From: a virus
IMG/VR virus record: IMGVR_UViG_3300017917_004268
Coordinates: 1-35,997 of that record
Length of the DNA stretch: 35,997 bases
Reading direction: 5' to 3' (one strand)
Under the pieces are notes generated by a model that ran no database searches, was not told where the DNA came from, and was given only the letters and a program-made list of their open reading frames with translations. The position numbers were made by a program, and so were the translations under genes. Shown here piece by piece: positions 1 to 6,728 of the stretch (positions within the stretch are counted from its first letter, which is position 1; each line of letters starts with the position of its first letter).

Positions 1-127
1 GGCAGCCATTACGATCCCGCCATAAAATCGTGCTCCATATACCACTATGCTCCACAACACTCCACTTTTACCCTATTTAGAAATATAATCAGTAATATAT
101 TTTTTTTGCTGCAGGGCATATAACAAA
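1..127. other. AT-rich stretch with no recognised gene
   Basis: The first 127 bases hold no convincing gene. One forward frame is open from base 1 to a stop at 121-123 (40 codons) with no start codon visible, so the tail of a gene beyond the window edge cannot be excluded. The stretch has the repeated words GCTCCA and CTCCAC and an oligo-T run near 105. No function is proposed. Confidence 0.4.
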
Positions 128-202
128 CCCCAAACCCTCATATCCTATGGTTCCCCAAACCCTCATATTCCCCATATCCCCAAACCCTTATATCCTCAAA
201 AT
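128..202. repeat. Three direct repeats with exact 25-bp period
   Basis: Three copies of a C4-A3-C3-T core of about 18 bp (CCCCAAACCCTCATATCC with small changes) begin at 128, 153 and 178, so the period is exactly 25 bp. The 7-bp linkers between cores differ. Unequal linkers with conserved cores suggest selection on a binding site rather than simple slippage. The array lies 10 bp upstream of the predicted -35 of the first gene. The geometry fits iterons or operator sites spaced about 2.4 helical turns apart. Which protein binds them is unknown. Confidence 0.75.
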
Positions 203-211
203 GATGGTTTT

Positions 212-240
212 TTAGGCCATATAGACATATTTGGTATAAT
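212..240 (+). promoter_or_regulatory. Leaderless promoter for the 249 gene
   Basis: A perfect TATAAT at 235-240 is preceded by TGG (extended -10). A weak -35 (TTAGGC, 212-217) lies 17 bp upstream. The ATG at 249 is only 8 nt past the -10, so transcription would begin at or just before the start codon. No Shine-Dalgarno is present. Confidence 0.6.
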
Positions 241-248
241 AGATATAT

Positions 249-419
249 ATGAATATCATAGATCATATCGTTAAAATCATTGCTCCTCATCTTACTGGTA
301 AGCATAAACAAACCAAGGCTATGGAGTTATCTATTAGAATACTAGAGGAATTGGGGATGTCTCCTGATACCCCGCATAAATCACACACCCAAGAATCAAA
401 GGCAGAAATAACCGACTAG
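249..419 (+). CDS. Small hypothetical protein (56 aa)
   Basis: This small gene has no recognisable family. The protein starts MNIIDHIVKIIAPHL and has a predicted helical first two thirds (residues 1-40) followed by a polar tail ending in EITD. It is soluble in character, with no cysteines and no membrane segment. The start is chosen because a TATAAT lies 8 nt upstream, giving a leaderless transcript; there is no ribosome binding site. It sits directly after the 25-bp repeats, so a small DNA-binding or regulatory role would be a natural guess, but nothing in the sequence proves it. Coding status rests on the open frame and promoter position. Confidence 0.55.
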   Translation: MNIIDHIVKIIAPHLTGKHKQTKAMELSIRILEELGMSPDTPHKSHTQESKAEITD

Positions 420-489
420 AAAAGAATGCTAACCAATATTGAGACGTTAGTCTCATAGAAAGGTTTGTTATCTTCCTATTGTCGCCTCG

Positions 490-518
490 TTGACAAACCA
501 CTACATCTTTGATATCAT
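490..518 (+). promoter_or_regulatory. Canonical sigma-70-type leaderless promoter
   Basis: A perfect TTGACA (490-495), a 17-bp spacer and TATCAT (513-518) end 6 nt before the ATG at 525. This is the best -35/-10 pair seen in the window and it forces a leaderless or near-leaderless mRNA for the repair gene. The 100 bases between 420 and 524 hold nothing else recognisable. Confidence 0.75.
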
Positions 519-524
519 TGATAC

Positions 525-1001
525 ATGCAAACCTTTATGCCTTATGCTAGGTATTACGATGAGACTGCTAGATGCCTTGACAATAAACGCCTTGGAAAAC
601 AACGTGTAGAAACATATCAGATCCTACGCATTCTTACAGGTGAAACTTCTAAGGGTTGGGTTAATCATCCTGCAACCAGAATGTGGCGAGGTCATACGTT
701 TCAATTATATGTGTATCAGACTGCTATATGTACTGAGTGGTCTAGACGTGGCTTTAAAGATACCGTGCTGGAATCTAGTCAAGAACTTATGAAAAAACAT
801 AAAATCAAACCAACTATCGAACTGCCAGAATGGATGTCAAACCCTGCAGTTGCTATAACTCATAGGGCTAATTTATATCTTAAAGATCCGTTTCATTATA
901 TAGAATTTCAAGACGAGGCTAAGGTATATGTCGACTATGTTTGCTGCGATACCTGCAAATATTTTTGGCCTACGCATTTACTTGATGCCCCAAAAGTATA
1001 A
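525..1001 (+). CDS. Pyrimidine-dimer DNA glycosylase-like protein (MSMEG_6728 type)
   Basis: This is a 158-aa protein of the family related to T4 endonuclease V (pyrimidine dimer DNA glycosylase), in the form common in actinobacteria. Recognised by the N-terminal MQTFMPYARYYDETARCLDN, then RLGKQRVE (residues 22-29), WVNHPATRMWRGH (residues 45-57) and CTEWSRRG (residues 69-76). Family members excise UV photoproducts through an N-terminal amine; a phage infecting hosts in sunlit water would benefit. Two C-terminal cysteines (CCDTC, near 139-143) are an extra feature. The ATG follows a canonical promoter by 6 nt. Its 3' end overlaps the end of the convergent methyltransferase gene by 24 nt. Family assignment is confident; enzymatic specificity is inferred. 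Confidence 0.85.
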   Translation: MQTFMPYARYYDETARCLDNKRLGKQRVETYQILRILTGETSKGWVNHPATRMWRGHTFQLYVYQTAICTEWSRRGFKDTVLESSQELMKKHKIKPTIELPEWMSNPAVAITHRANLYLKDPFHYIEFQDEAKVYVDYVCCDTCKYFWPTHLLDAPKV

Positions 1002-1499
1002 GTCACAAATCTGAGGATTGTATTCAAAGTAATGTTCTTTGAAGCCTAATCTTTCAACAATAGGTTTAAAATCTTCTGCTGTAAGATTACGATAGTAATC
1101 ACTTGTAAATGGTGAATCAGCCTTAGAGGTTCTTGAGGTACCGTGCTCAGGTCTACCAGTAGAAGCACAGGTAAAAGTTACCAAACCACCCTTTTTAGTA
1201 AGTCTATACATATTTTCAAATGTCTCAGCCCACTGAGGATTGTGTTCAAAGCATTCAGCAGATATGGCTACATCAAATGATTCACTTGGACCATCATATT
1301 CTTCACCCTTACAAACCATGTCAACGTCTTTGCCCTCACCTAAATCTAAACCTAAATACTGCTTTGTATTTTCAAATAAGACACGAACTGTTCCATTAAT
1401 GTTTAATGATCCTATTTCTATTACTGAGGTTTCTTTAAAATAATCTGGAAATTGTTGCTTTACCCTTGCAAAAAATCTAAACTGTGCATGATGTGCCAT
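978..1499 (-). CDS. Class I SAM-dependent methyltransferase
   Basis: This is a 173-aa small-molecule type methyltransferase (methyltransferase type 11-like). The SAM-binding glycine motif is VIEIGSLNINGTVR (residues 26-39), followed by YLGLDLGEGKDVDMV for the second strand (residues 48-62), the post-I segment FDVAISAECFEHNPQW (about 74-89) and the strand GGLVTFTCAST (about 104-114). No target-recognition domain is present, so a small molecule, sugar or peptide substrate is more likely than DNA. It lies in tandem with a glycosyltransferase encoded just upstream, which would fit O-methylation of a sugar. A TAGAAT hexamer lies 6 nt before the ATG, so the mRNA is probably leaderless. Confidence 0.85.
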   Translation of the reverse strand: MAHHAQFRFFARVKQQFPDYFKETSVIEIGSLNINGTVRVLFENTKQYLGLDLGEGKDVDMVCKGEEYDGPSESFDVAISAECFEHNPQWAETFENMYRLTKKGGLVTFTCASTGRPEHGTSRTSKADSPFTSDYYRNLTAEDFKPIVERLGFKEHYFEYNPQICDLYFWGIK

Positions 1500-1505
1500 A
1501 AATCT

Positions 1506-1511
1506 ATTCTA
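1506..1511 (-). promoter_or_regulatory. Leaderless -10 element for the methyltransferase
   Basis: Reading the minus strand, TGATAGAAT (extended -10) is followed by 6 nt and then the ATG at 1499. The element sits directly behind the stop codon of the upstream glycosyltransferase gene. No convincing -35 is seen. Confidence 0.45.
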
Positions 1512-2195
1512 TCACTTTTCTGGAAAAATCCATCCTTGATTTAAACCTAGTTTTATTAGTTGTTTCATCAATGGCTCATCTTTATTTTCAAACTTATATT
1601 GCCTCTTAAACCTATTTGACCATTTCTCTATAAAATATTTCCTATCAGCAATAGTTAACTCAGTTAAATATTTACTTTGTTTGGTTTCTATTAAAGGATG
1701 TCTATGCTCTACATCTGCTGCAACTGAAGTGACAATTCCATTAGACATTGCCTGAAGACTTATATCATCATCTCCAAAATACCACCTGTAAGTTTCATCT
1801 GCCTTTATCTTGTAAGATAGGTTTAATACCCAACAGTATCCTGCAGTTCTTGTTATGCCATTACCACTGTGAGGATGCGGGTATCCCAAAACAGCATTCT
1901 TTTCAATCATGCCTTTGACAATTTTATTAATTGGATCATTTCTTAAAACAAGATCATCGTTTAATACTGCAATATACTCTCCACCATTTTCTCTTGCAAT
2001 ATCTATGCCAGTATTCCACCATCTATGAATATTAGGTGGATCCAAGTCCCATACATTACGAACACCTGGAGTAGGTTCACAGTCTACAGTGTTTACTAGT
2101 ACTATTCTTTCACCTGGTATATTACTATCTTTTATTATGTCATTTAGATATTTTCTTCTTGTGCCACTTGGAATTGTGAGCCAAACATTAGTCAT
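1512..2195 (-). CDS. Glycosyltransferase, GT-A fold, family 2-like
   Basis: This is a 227-aa protein with a GT-A type nucleotide-sugar transferase layout. The N-terminal strand is VWLTIPSGTRRKYL. A long NTGIDIAREN segment precedes the metal-binding acidic motif YIAVLNDDLVLRND (about residues 74-87). A later WYFGDDDISLQA (about 138-149) resembles the acceptor-side ED/DD region. It probably transfers a sugar from a nucleotide donor, in the cytoplasm, with no membrane segment. It is followed by the methyltransferase and may form a sugar-modifying pair with it. The ATG lies 6 nt after a perfect TATAAT. The family is clear in outline; donor and acceptor are unknown. Confidence 0.75.
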   Translation of the reverse strand: MTNVWLTIPSGTRRKYLNDIIKDSNIPGERIVLVNTVDCEPTPGVRNVWDLDPPNIHRWWNTGIDIARENGGEYIAVLNDDLVLRNDPINKIVKGMIEKNAVLGYPHPHSGNGITRTAGYCWVLNLSYKIKADETYRWYFGDDDISLQAMSNGIVTSVAADVEHRHPLIETKQSKYLTELTIADRKYFIEKWSNRFKRQYKFENKDEPLMKQLIKLGLNQGWIFPEK

Positions 2196-2201
2196 TCATA
2201 C

Positions 2202-2237
2202 ATTATACTAGACAAAATTAGTTTTATATGATATCCT
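2202..2237. promoter_or_regulatory. Divergent pair of leaderless promoters
   Basis: On the minus strand TATAAT (2207-2202) is 6 nt before the ATG at 2195. On the plus strand TAGACA (2209-2214), a 17-bp spacer and TATCCT (2232-2237, preceded by TGA) are 6 nt before a GTG at 2244. The two promoters lie back to back in the 48-bp gap between divergent operons. Confidence 0.6.
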
Positions 2238-2243
2238 TGATTT

Positions 2244-2348
2244 GTGGAACAACCAAAACTAACAGAATTTGAAGAAGAGTACTATAAATGGGAGAATAAA
2301 TACGAAATAATGGACCCTGAAAAATTTTATGGTGATGAAAATGAATAA
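2244..2348 (+). CDS. Very small acidic protein (34 aa), operon leader gene
   Basis: A 34-codon frame opens with GTG, 6 nt past a promoter -10, and ends in ATGAATAA, overlapping the next gene's ATG at 2341. The peptide begins VEQPKLTEFEEEYYKW and is rich in Glu and Tyr. It resembles no family I know. Its likely role may be partly mechanical: a leaderless first cistron whose termination loads ribosomes onto the following methylase gene, which has no Shine-Dalgarno of its own. Coding status is supported by promoter position and by the overlap but not by homology. Confidence 0.5.
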   Translation: MEQPKLTEFEEEYYKWENKYEIMDPEKFYGDENE

Positions 2349-3261
2349 CTTTTTAAAATATTATAGAGCAATATGGGGATTTCATAACAGTTATTTTATA
2401 GAATATTACGCAAAAAGTTTTTTAAGGCCAGTGGTATCAAATTGTAGAGAACACAGGGTATTTAATTTGCTAAAATACAGAAAGTGTGTTGTATGTGGAC
2501 TTGAAGTTGAATATGAAAATAAAGACGGAAAGTTGGTTTTATTAGGAACTGAAATTGGAAATGCTTTTGATGTAACCCCAAGAGTTTTAGATGCACTCAA
2601 AAATGCTGATTATATTTTATGTGAGCATGAAGATAGTTTTGAAGGTTTTTTGAATACTTTTAAATTTAAGCCAAAAGGAATTATTTTTGGATATTCAGAA
2701 TTTGATAATAATGAAAATGGAAATAAAAAAAGAATATGGTTATATGAAGAAATACTTTCAGGAAAAGATGCTGTCATGATTGCTGATCAAGGCATGCCCT
2801 TTGTAATGGATCCGTGTGATGACATATTTAAAGATGCAATAAATTATGGAGTAAAAACAACTATATTTCCTGGACCAGATGCTCCAGTTACAGCACTTAA
2901 TATATCTGGGCTAAATGCTTGGGATTTTACATTTATTGGATTTTTACCACATCAAACAAAGGACAAAGAAGATTTACTTAGATTAATTAAATATGATGAC
3001 AAAACAAATATATTTTTTGATAAAGATATATATATATTAGAAACTTTAAAACAGTTATCAGAAATTCTTGGAGAAAATAAAAATATAGCATTGTGCTTTA
3101 ACATTACAAGGGAAACAGAAAATATTATTAGAGGAACAGTAAAAGAGGTTATTGACTGGTTACTTAAAAATGGTTATGATCAACCAAGAGAAGACGCTGA
3201 ATGGTTGGTTCAACTCACAGTAGTCGTAGAAGGAAATAATCCAAAAGGTCCTCACATATGA
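2341..3261 (+). CDS. RsmI-like tetrapyrrole-methylase-fold methyltransferase with N-terminal extension
   Basis: This is a class III SAM-dependent methyltransferase resembling RsmI, the 16S rRNA C1402 2'-O-methyltransferase. Family signatures in order: LLGTEIGNAFDVTPRVL (compare P-I-G-N-L-x-D), DYILCEHEDS, MIADQGMPFVMDP (compare D-A-G-T-P-x-I-S-D-P), IFPGPDAPVTAL and FTFIGFLPH. Unlike standard RsmI it has about 60 extra N-terminal residues with a possible zinc site (NCREH and CVVCG). Start at 2341 is preferred because it overlaps the stop of the leader gene; in-frame ATGs at 2329 and 2335 are alternatives. It overlaps the next gene by 4 nt. Two further relatives occur at 8756 and 34635. Substrate unknown: rRNA is a guess from the family. 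Confidence 0.8.
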   Translation: MNNFLKYYRAIWGFHNSYFIEYYAKSFLRPVVSNCREHRVFNLLKYRKCVVCGLEVEYENKDGKLVLLGTEIGNAFDVTPRVLDALKNADYILCEHEDSFEGFLNTFKFKPKGIIFGYSEFDNNENGNKKRIWLYEEILSGKDAVMIADQGMPFVMDPCDDIFKDAINYGVKTTIFPGPDAPVTALNISGLNAWDFTFIGFLPHQTKDKEDLLRLIKYDDKTNIFFDKDIYILETLKQLSEILGENKNIALCFNITRETENIIRGTVKEVIDWLLKNGYDQPREDAEWLVQLTVVVEGNNPKGPHI

Positions 3262-3986
3262 AAGGCCTAAAAGCAATAGTTACAGGTGGTGCTTCTGGAA
3301 TTGGGGAAGCAACTGCCAAATTGTTAAATTATTCTGGGGCAAAAGTTTTTGTTTTTGATATGTACAAACCAAACAATATGATTGATGGGGTAGAATATGT
3401 TGTTTGTGATATTTCTAACACACAGCAAGTTAACAGAAGCGTATCTAACGTTTCTAAAGACGGTTTAGATATTTTAATAAATAATGCAGCAATTGGTTTG
3501 GGAGGCAATGTTACTACCGCTACAGAAGATGATTGGAAAAATGTTTTAAATGTTAATGTAATAGGAATAGCAAGAATGAGTTCTGCATCAATTCCATTTT
3601 TAAGAAAATCAAAAAATGCTTCAATAGTTAATGTTTCATCAACTGTATCTGTTAAGGGATTTTTAGAAGTAGCAGTTTATTCTGCATCAAAAGGTGCGGT
3701 AAATGCTCTTACTCTTGCCATGGCAGCAGATCATTTAAAAGATAATATTAGAGTTAATGCAGTAATACCAGCAACTGCTGATACACCTTGGGTTGAAAGA
3801 GTTTTGTCGAATAGCCAAAATCCTGAAGAGGAAAGAAAAAATTTATTAAATATGCAACCAATGAAAAGACTTGTAACTGCTGAAGAGGTTGCTTATGCAA
3901 TATTATATTTGTGCTCTCCATCTTCGTCTTCTACAACAGCAACAATATTAAATGTTGATGGTGGGGTAACAGGATTAAGAATATGA
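3258..3986 (+). CDS. Short-chain dehydrogenase/reductase (SDR)
   Basis: This is a 242-aa classical SDR. The dinucleotide-binding motif is TGGASGIG (residues 9-16), NNAA (75-78) stabilises the sheet, and the active site is Asn100, Ser128, Tyr141 and Lys145 in YSASK. D34 after the second strand suggests NAD(H) preference. The C-terminus has the usual NVDGG. It most likely oxidises or reduces an alcohol/ketone on a sugar or small metabolite. It is coupled by 4-nt overlaps to the RsmI-like gene before it and the zinc protein after it. All catalytic residues are present, so activity is expected; the substrate cannot be read from sequence. Confidence 0.9.
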   Translation: MKGLKAIVTGGASGIGEATAKLLNYSGAKVFVFDMYKPNNMIDGVEYVVCDISNTQQVNRSVSNVSKDGLDILINNAAIGLGGNVTTATEDDWKNVLNVNVIGIARMSSASIPFLRKSKNASIVNVSSTVSVKGFLEVAVYSASKGAVNALTLAMAADHLKDNIRVNAVIPATADTPWVERVLSNSQNPEEERKNLLNMQPMKRLVTAEEVAYAILYLCSPSSSSTTATILNVDGGVTGLRI

Positions 3987-4183
3987 TGGATGCTAGAGGA
4001 ATACCCACGCCACAATGTCCAAATTGTGCTTCTACTTTATTAAGATTAACTGTAAAATTTGATCCTGATACATACGAAATAGATTTATATTTTTTGGGAG
4101 ATGCAGAATGTGCTGTTTGTGGTACACTTATTACCGCACCCACACCTTTAGATTTACCAGGAGCAAATGATGGTTATTTGTGA
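3983..4183 (+). CDS. Small zinc-ribbon protein (66 aa)
   Basis: This small protein has two CxxC knuckles, C12-P-N-C15 and C43-A-V-C46, 27 residues apart, which is the arrangement of a zinc ribbon with a beta-hairpin in between (TVKFDPDTYEIDLYFLG). There is no other domain. The start overlaps the SDR stop as ATGATG; the second ATG (3986) is an equally good start. It is the first of three consecutive tiny Cys-rich genes and may act as a metal-binding adaptor or nucleic-acid-binding protein. Zinc binding is inferred from the motif. Confidence 0.7.
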   Translation: MMDARGIPTPQCPNCASTLLRLTVKFDPDTYEIDLYFLGDAECAVCGTLITAPTPLDLPGANDGYL

Positions 4184-4298
4184 AAAATGCAACAAGGAAT
4201 TAAACGATAACACTTATGAAGATTTTTGGGAAAAGCATCAAACAATTCCAGATTATTATTCTTCTGGAGAACTAAAAATATGGTGTGTCAATAGATGA
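4170..4298 (+). CDS. Tiny Cys-containing protein (42 aa)
   Basis: A 42-codon frame starts inside the end of the previous gene (overlap 14 nt) and ends in ATGA shared with the next gene. The peptide begins MVICEKCNKELNDN, with one CxxC (C4, C7) and a third cysteine near the end (KIWCVNR). It resembles a shortened zinc knuckle. The tight overlaps on both sides are the main evidence that it is translated. No family recognised. Confidence 0.55.
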   Translation: MVICEKCNKELNDNTYEDFWEKHQTIPDYYSSGELKIWCVNR

Positions 4299-4462
4299 GT
4301 CTTGAAGATAAAATTAAAAATATATTATTTGAAATTGGTAAAACCATAAAAATTCATCAAATTGATAAAAATAATACAGCAATAGAAATAGACTATGATA
4401 GGCATACGATACAATTGTTAGAGTTATTTAAACAATATTTAGAGGAGCATAATGCTAAATAA
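4295..4462 (+). CDS. Small hypothetical protein (55 aa)
   Basis: A 55-codon frame begins in the ATGA overlap with the preceding gene and overlaps the next by 11 nt. The protein (MSLEDKIKNILFEIGK at its start) is predicted as helix-strand-helix, with an amphipathic C-terminal helix ending LFKQYLEEHNAK. The segment AIEIDYDRHT is the probable strand. It has no cysteines, unlike its neighbours. No family recognised. Its position in an overlapping chain supports translation. Confidence 0.55.
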   Translation: MSLEDKIKNILFEIGKTIKIHQIDKNNTAIEIDYDRHTIQLLELFKQYLEEHNAK

Positions 4463-4538
4463 GTGCGTTGCACCATGGGGTCATAAATGGAATTATTTTG
4501 ATTTGTGTACAGAATGCGGAGAAGAAAGAGAATGGTAG
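4452..4538 (+). CDS. Tiny zinc-finger-like protein (28 aa)
   Basis: A 28-codon frame encodes a peptide with Cys5, His11 and a C19-T-E-C22 knuckle, close to a complete CHCC zinc site in under 30 residues, with Trp/Phe residues around it (WGHKWNYFDLCTECG). It overlaps its neighbours by 11 nt and 7 nt. The pattern resembles short actinophage proteins of the kind H-x-W...C-x-x-C-G. Coding status is supported by the overlaps and the metal-site pattern only. Confidence 0.5.
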   Translation: MLNKCVAPWGHKWNYFDLCTECGEEREW

Positions 4539-4894
4539 AGTGGCATAGAGAAGATTTATCTGCAGAAGATATTCAAGATATAATTAGAGAAGGTAGGGAT
4601 AAAGAAGATAATACTATCTTTGATAACTATGGAGACTATGTTAATTATATATCTAAGGATAATGATAGGATATTAGAAGAGCATGATCATTCTCAATGTG
4701 AACCTAACGAAACTACTAAATTAACATTTGAAGAAGTGTTAGAAGAACTTAGAAAAGAAAGAGAAGAGCGTCTTGATTGGTTGATTGAAGATATGTTTCA
4801 AAGAAATAAAAAAACATTGGATGCTATTGGTTCAGATTATGATGAAAATGGAATACCATACTGGGAAAAATGGGATTACAATAATGACAAATAA
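4532..4894 (+). CDS. Acidic hypothetical protein (120 aa)
   Basis: No family is recognised. The protein is strongly acidic and probably helical, with the repeated Glu/Arg run LTFEEVLEELRKEREERLDW in the middle (possible short coiled coil) and aromatic ends (MVEWHREDLSAEDI; GIPYWEKWDYNNDK). A longer frame begins at 4505, but ATG 4532 is preferred because it overlaps the previous stop as ATGGTAG, like the rest of the operon. It overlaps the following oxygenase gene by 11 nt. It could be a small scaffold or partner protein; nothing firmer can be said. Confidence 0.6.
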   Translation: MVEWHREDLSAEDIQDIIREGRDKEDNTIFDNYGDYVNYISKDNDRILEEHDHSQCEPNETTKLTFEEVLEELRKEREERLDWLIEDMFQRNKKTLDAIGSDYDENGIPYWEKWDYNNDK

Positions 4895-5513
4895 ATTTGT
4901 AGATGTTCTTGGAGATAGTTTAGATAATATTAAAACTTTTGAAAATTTTTTGTCAGAAGAAGAACAAAAATACATAATAGAAATTGCTAATAGAGCAGAA
5001 AAAATATATAATGGTAGCAAATTACATTTTGAGGCAATCAACACAATAAGAAGTTTTAGCAGTAAAGAAGCAGCAGAAGTTTATGAAAAATTAAGACCAA
5101 TGCACAACAGAATTACAGAAGTCGCTACAAAACTTTATAAAACAGATTTTATAGATGTAAATAATTATGGAATGAATATTCATACAGTTAACTCCTTTAC
5201 TGATCCACACACAGATGTAATTGAAAATGGTCCAGGACCACAAATTCCTGGATATAAAGAAAAAGAGTTAAAAGATTGGAGAGATGCTTGGGATGGCTAT
5301 CTTGCATGCAATGTATACATTAATGATGATTATCTTGGTGGTGAAGTATATTTTCCAGAAAGGGATTTTATTTTTAAACCAAAAGCAAGATCTGTTGTAT
5401 TCTGGCCTGGTAACAAATATTTTATACATGGAATAAAAAAGACTATTAAAACAAATAGATATGTATATGGAATTTTTATTAAATTTAAGGACTATGAAAA
5501 ATATGAGCAATAG
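4884..5513 (+). CDS. 2OG-Fe(II) oxygenase (prolyl 4-hydroxylase-like), copy 1
   Basis: This 209-aa non-heme iron dioxygenase would couple 2-oxoglutarate decarboxylation to hydroxylation of a substrate. The iron triad is His109, Asp111 (DPHTD) and His182 (FIHG); Arg192 (TNRY) should bind the 2OG carboxylate. The beta-strand YINDDYLGGEVYFPERDF with LGGE is typical of the P4H-like branch. A longer frame opens at 4785, but the ATG at 4884 gives an N-terminus (MTNKFVDVLGDSLDNIKT) that matches the paralogue at 9459-10073. It overlaps the acidic gene upstream and the radical SAM gene downstream by 11 nt each. Substrate unknown. Confidence 0.88.
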   Translation: MTNKFVDVLGDSLDNIKTFENFLSEEEQKYIIEIANRAEKIYNGSKLHFEAINTIRSFSSKEAAEVYEKLRPMHNRITEVATKLYKTDFIDVNNYGMNIHTVNSFTDPHTDVIENGPGPQIPGYKEKELKDWRDAWDGYLACNVYINDDYLGGEVYFPERDFIFKPKARSVVFWPGNKYFIHGIKKTIKTNRYVYGIFIKFKDYEKYEQ

Positions 5514-6432
5514 TATATTTATTCATGAATCTGCTTTAAAGAGAAAAAAAGATTTTGATTATGAGCAGGTAAATGTAAAAAAAACTCCTCAATGGACATA
5601 TACAGATTCTACAATAAAAGATTTTTCCAAAGTGTTGTTGAGATTAGAATCAACAAACCATTGCAACTTTGAATGTACTTTTTGTCCACATCCAACTATG
5701 GAAAGAGATAAAGGTTTTATGGATGAGGATATGGTTTATAAATTAATACAAGAAGCAGGACAATTAGGATTTAAAATGCTAGATTTAAGAAATTTTGGTG
5801 AACCAATTATAGATAGAAGACTTGCTAAGTTTGCTAAATATGCAAGAGAGGTTGGATTTGAAACCATATATATACATACCAATGGTCATTTAATAAATGC
5901 AAAAATGTTAGATGATTGGGGTAAAAATGGTATCACTGATGTTTTAATTAGTCTTTCTCCTAAAGGTGAATTTTCACAAACCAGACCTGGTATCAATGTT
6001 GATAAATTTTTTAATAACATAGAAAAATTAATTAATGACAAACCAGATTGTCTCAATATATTAAAAGTAGATTATATTAAAACTGGTATGTCTTCTATTG
6101 AAGAAGAAACTGAGTTTTTTGAATGGCTTCATAGACTTGGTATACCTAAAAGAATAGATATTAGCCTACATAACTGGGCTGTAGGGGAAGATAACTCACA
6201 CTATACCTGTCATAGATTATGGTCCTCTATAACTGTTTTATGGGACGGTACCGTCGCACTTTGCTGTCTTGATTATGAAGGAGATTATGTTCTTGGAGAT
6301 ACTAAAACACAATCAATATCAGAGATTATTAATAGTGATTTGTATAGAGAAATAAGATCAAATCACTTAAATGGTAAATTTTTATCAAAATGTGCTTCCT
6401 GTGACATGCCTAAGCAAAAAGATGTATTATAA
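5503..6432 (+). CDS. Radical SAM protein with SPASM-type C-terminus
   Basis: The protein (310 aa from this start) carries the radical SAM cluster motif C54-x3-C58-x2-C61 (CNFECTFCP) followed by LRNFGEP and HTNGHLIN strands typical of the partial TIM barrel. The C-terminal third has CHRLWSSITVLWDGTVALCC and a final CASC, the auxiliary cluster-binding SPASM/twitch pattern. Such enzymes modify peptides, sugars or small molecules through a 5'-deoxyadenosyl radical. ATG 5503 is chosen for its ATGAGCAATAG overlap with the oxygenase stop; in-frame ATGs at 5461, 5467 and 5494 exist. It is co-transcribed with an oxygenase and ends at the promoter of the virion genes. Substrate unknown. Confidence 0.88.
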   Translation: MSNSIFIHESALKRKKDFDYEQVNVKKTPQWTYTDSTIKDFSKVLLRLESTNHCNFECTFCPHPTMERDKGFMDEDMVYKLIQEAGQLGFKMLDLRNFGEPIIDRRLAKFAKYAREVGFETIYIHTNGHLINAKMLDDWGKNGITDVLISLSPKGEFSQTRPGINVDKFFNNIEKLINDKPDCLNILKVDYIKTGMSSIEEETEFFEWLHRLGIPKRIDISLHNWAVGEDNSHYTCHRLWSSITVLWDGTVALCCLDYEGDYVLGDTKTQSISEIINSDLYREIRSNHLNGKFLSKCASCDMPKQKDVL

Positions 6433-6433
6433 T
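6428..6433 (+). promoter_or_regulatory. Leaderless -10 inside a stop codon
   Basis: A perfect TATAAT spans the TAA stop of the radical SAM gene and ends 7 nt before the ATG at 6441. There is no Shine-Dalgarno at 6441. This would separate virion-gene expression from the enzyme operon. Confidence 0.55.
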
Positions 6434-6440
6434 AGATAGT

Positions 6441-6725
6441 ATGATTAATCATGATTTAGTTACTTTAAGTAACACAGCAGCAACCAGACTCACACCAGAA
6501 GGAAATGTTCACTCTGGACTTGATATGACTGTTCAAAATGTTAATGAGAGTGGATATATCTATTTAGGTGGAGAAGGCGTAACTTCTTCAGATTATGGAT
6601 ATAGACTTTCACCAAACAATGCTTTTTCAGTAGAACTAAGTGGATACGATCACTTATATGCAATTGCTGGAACCAATGGACTCTCTTTATCAGTTTTAAC
6701 CAGTAACCTAGAACACGGTTCATAA
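6441..6725 (+). CDS. Virion-associated beta-sandwich protein (94 aa)
   Basis: The protein resembles the small all-beta phage virion proteins with the pattern QNV..s..vYlGG..VT....g..l.P...f..el....LYAi. Here these are TVQNVNESGYIYLGGEGV (residues 30-47), YGYRLSPNNAFSVEL (52-66) and DHLYAIAGTNGLSLSVL. Relatives are typically encoded beside tail-fibre or neck genes and are thought to decorate the particle. It lies 3 nt before the fibre gene, which supports a structural role. No cysteines, no signal peptide. It is expressed from its own leaderless promoter. Confidence 0.65.
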   Translation: MINHDLVTLSNTAATRLTPEGNVHSGLDMTVQNVNESGYIYLGGEGVTSSDYGYRLSPNNAFSVELSGYDHLYAIAGTNGLSLSVLTSNLEHGS

Positions 6726-6728
6726 GTT

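Noticed and set aside
128-202. Repeat array as a CRISPR
   Set aside because: Only three units, with 7-bp linkers that are far too short to be spacers and no Cas genes nearby.
1240-1443. Open frame opposite the methyltransferase
   Set aside because: Lies wholly inside a well-supported gene in antisense, with no promoter or family signal.
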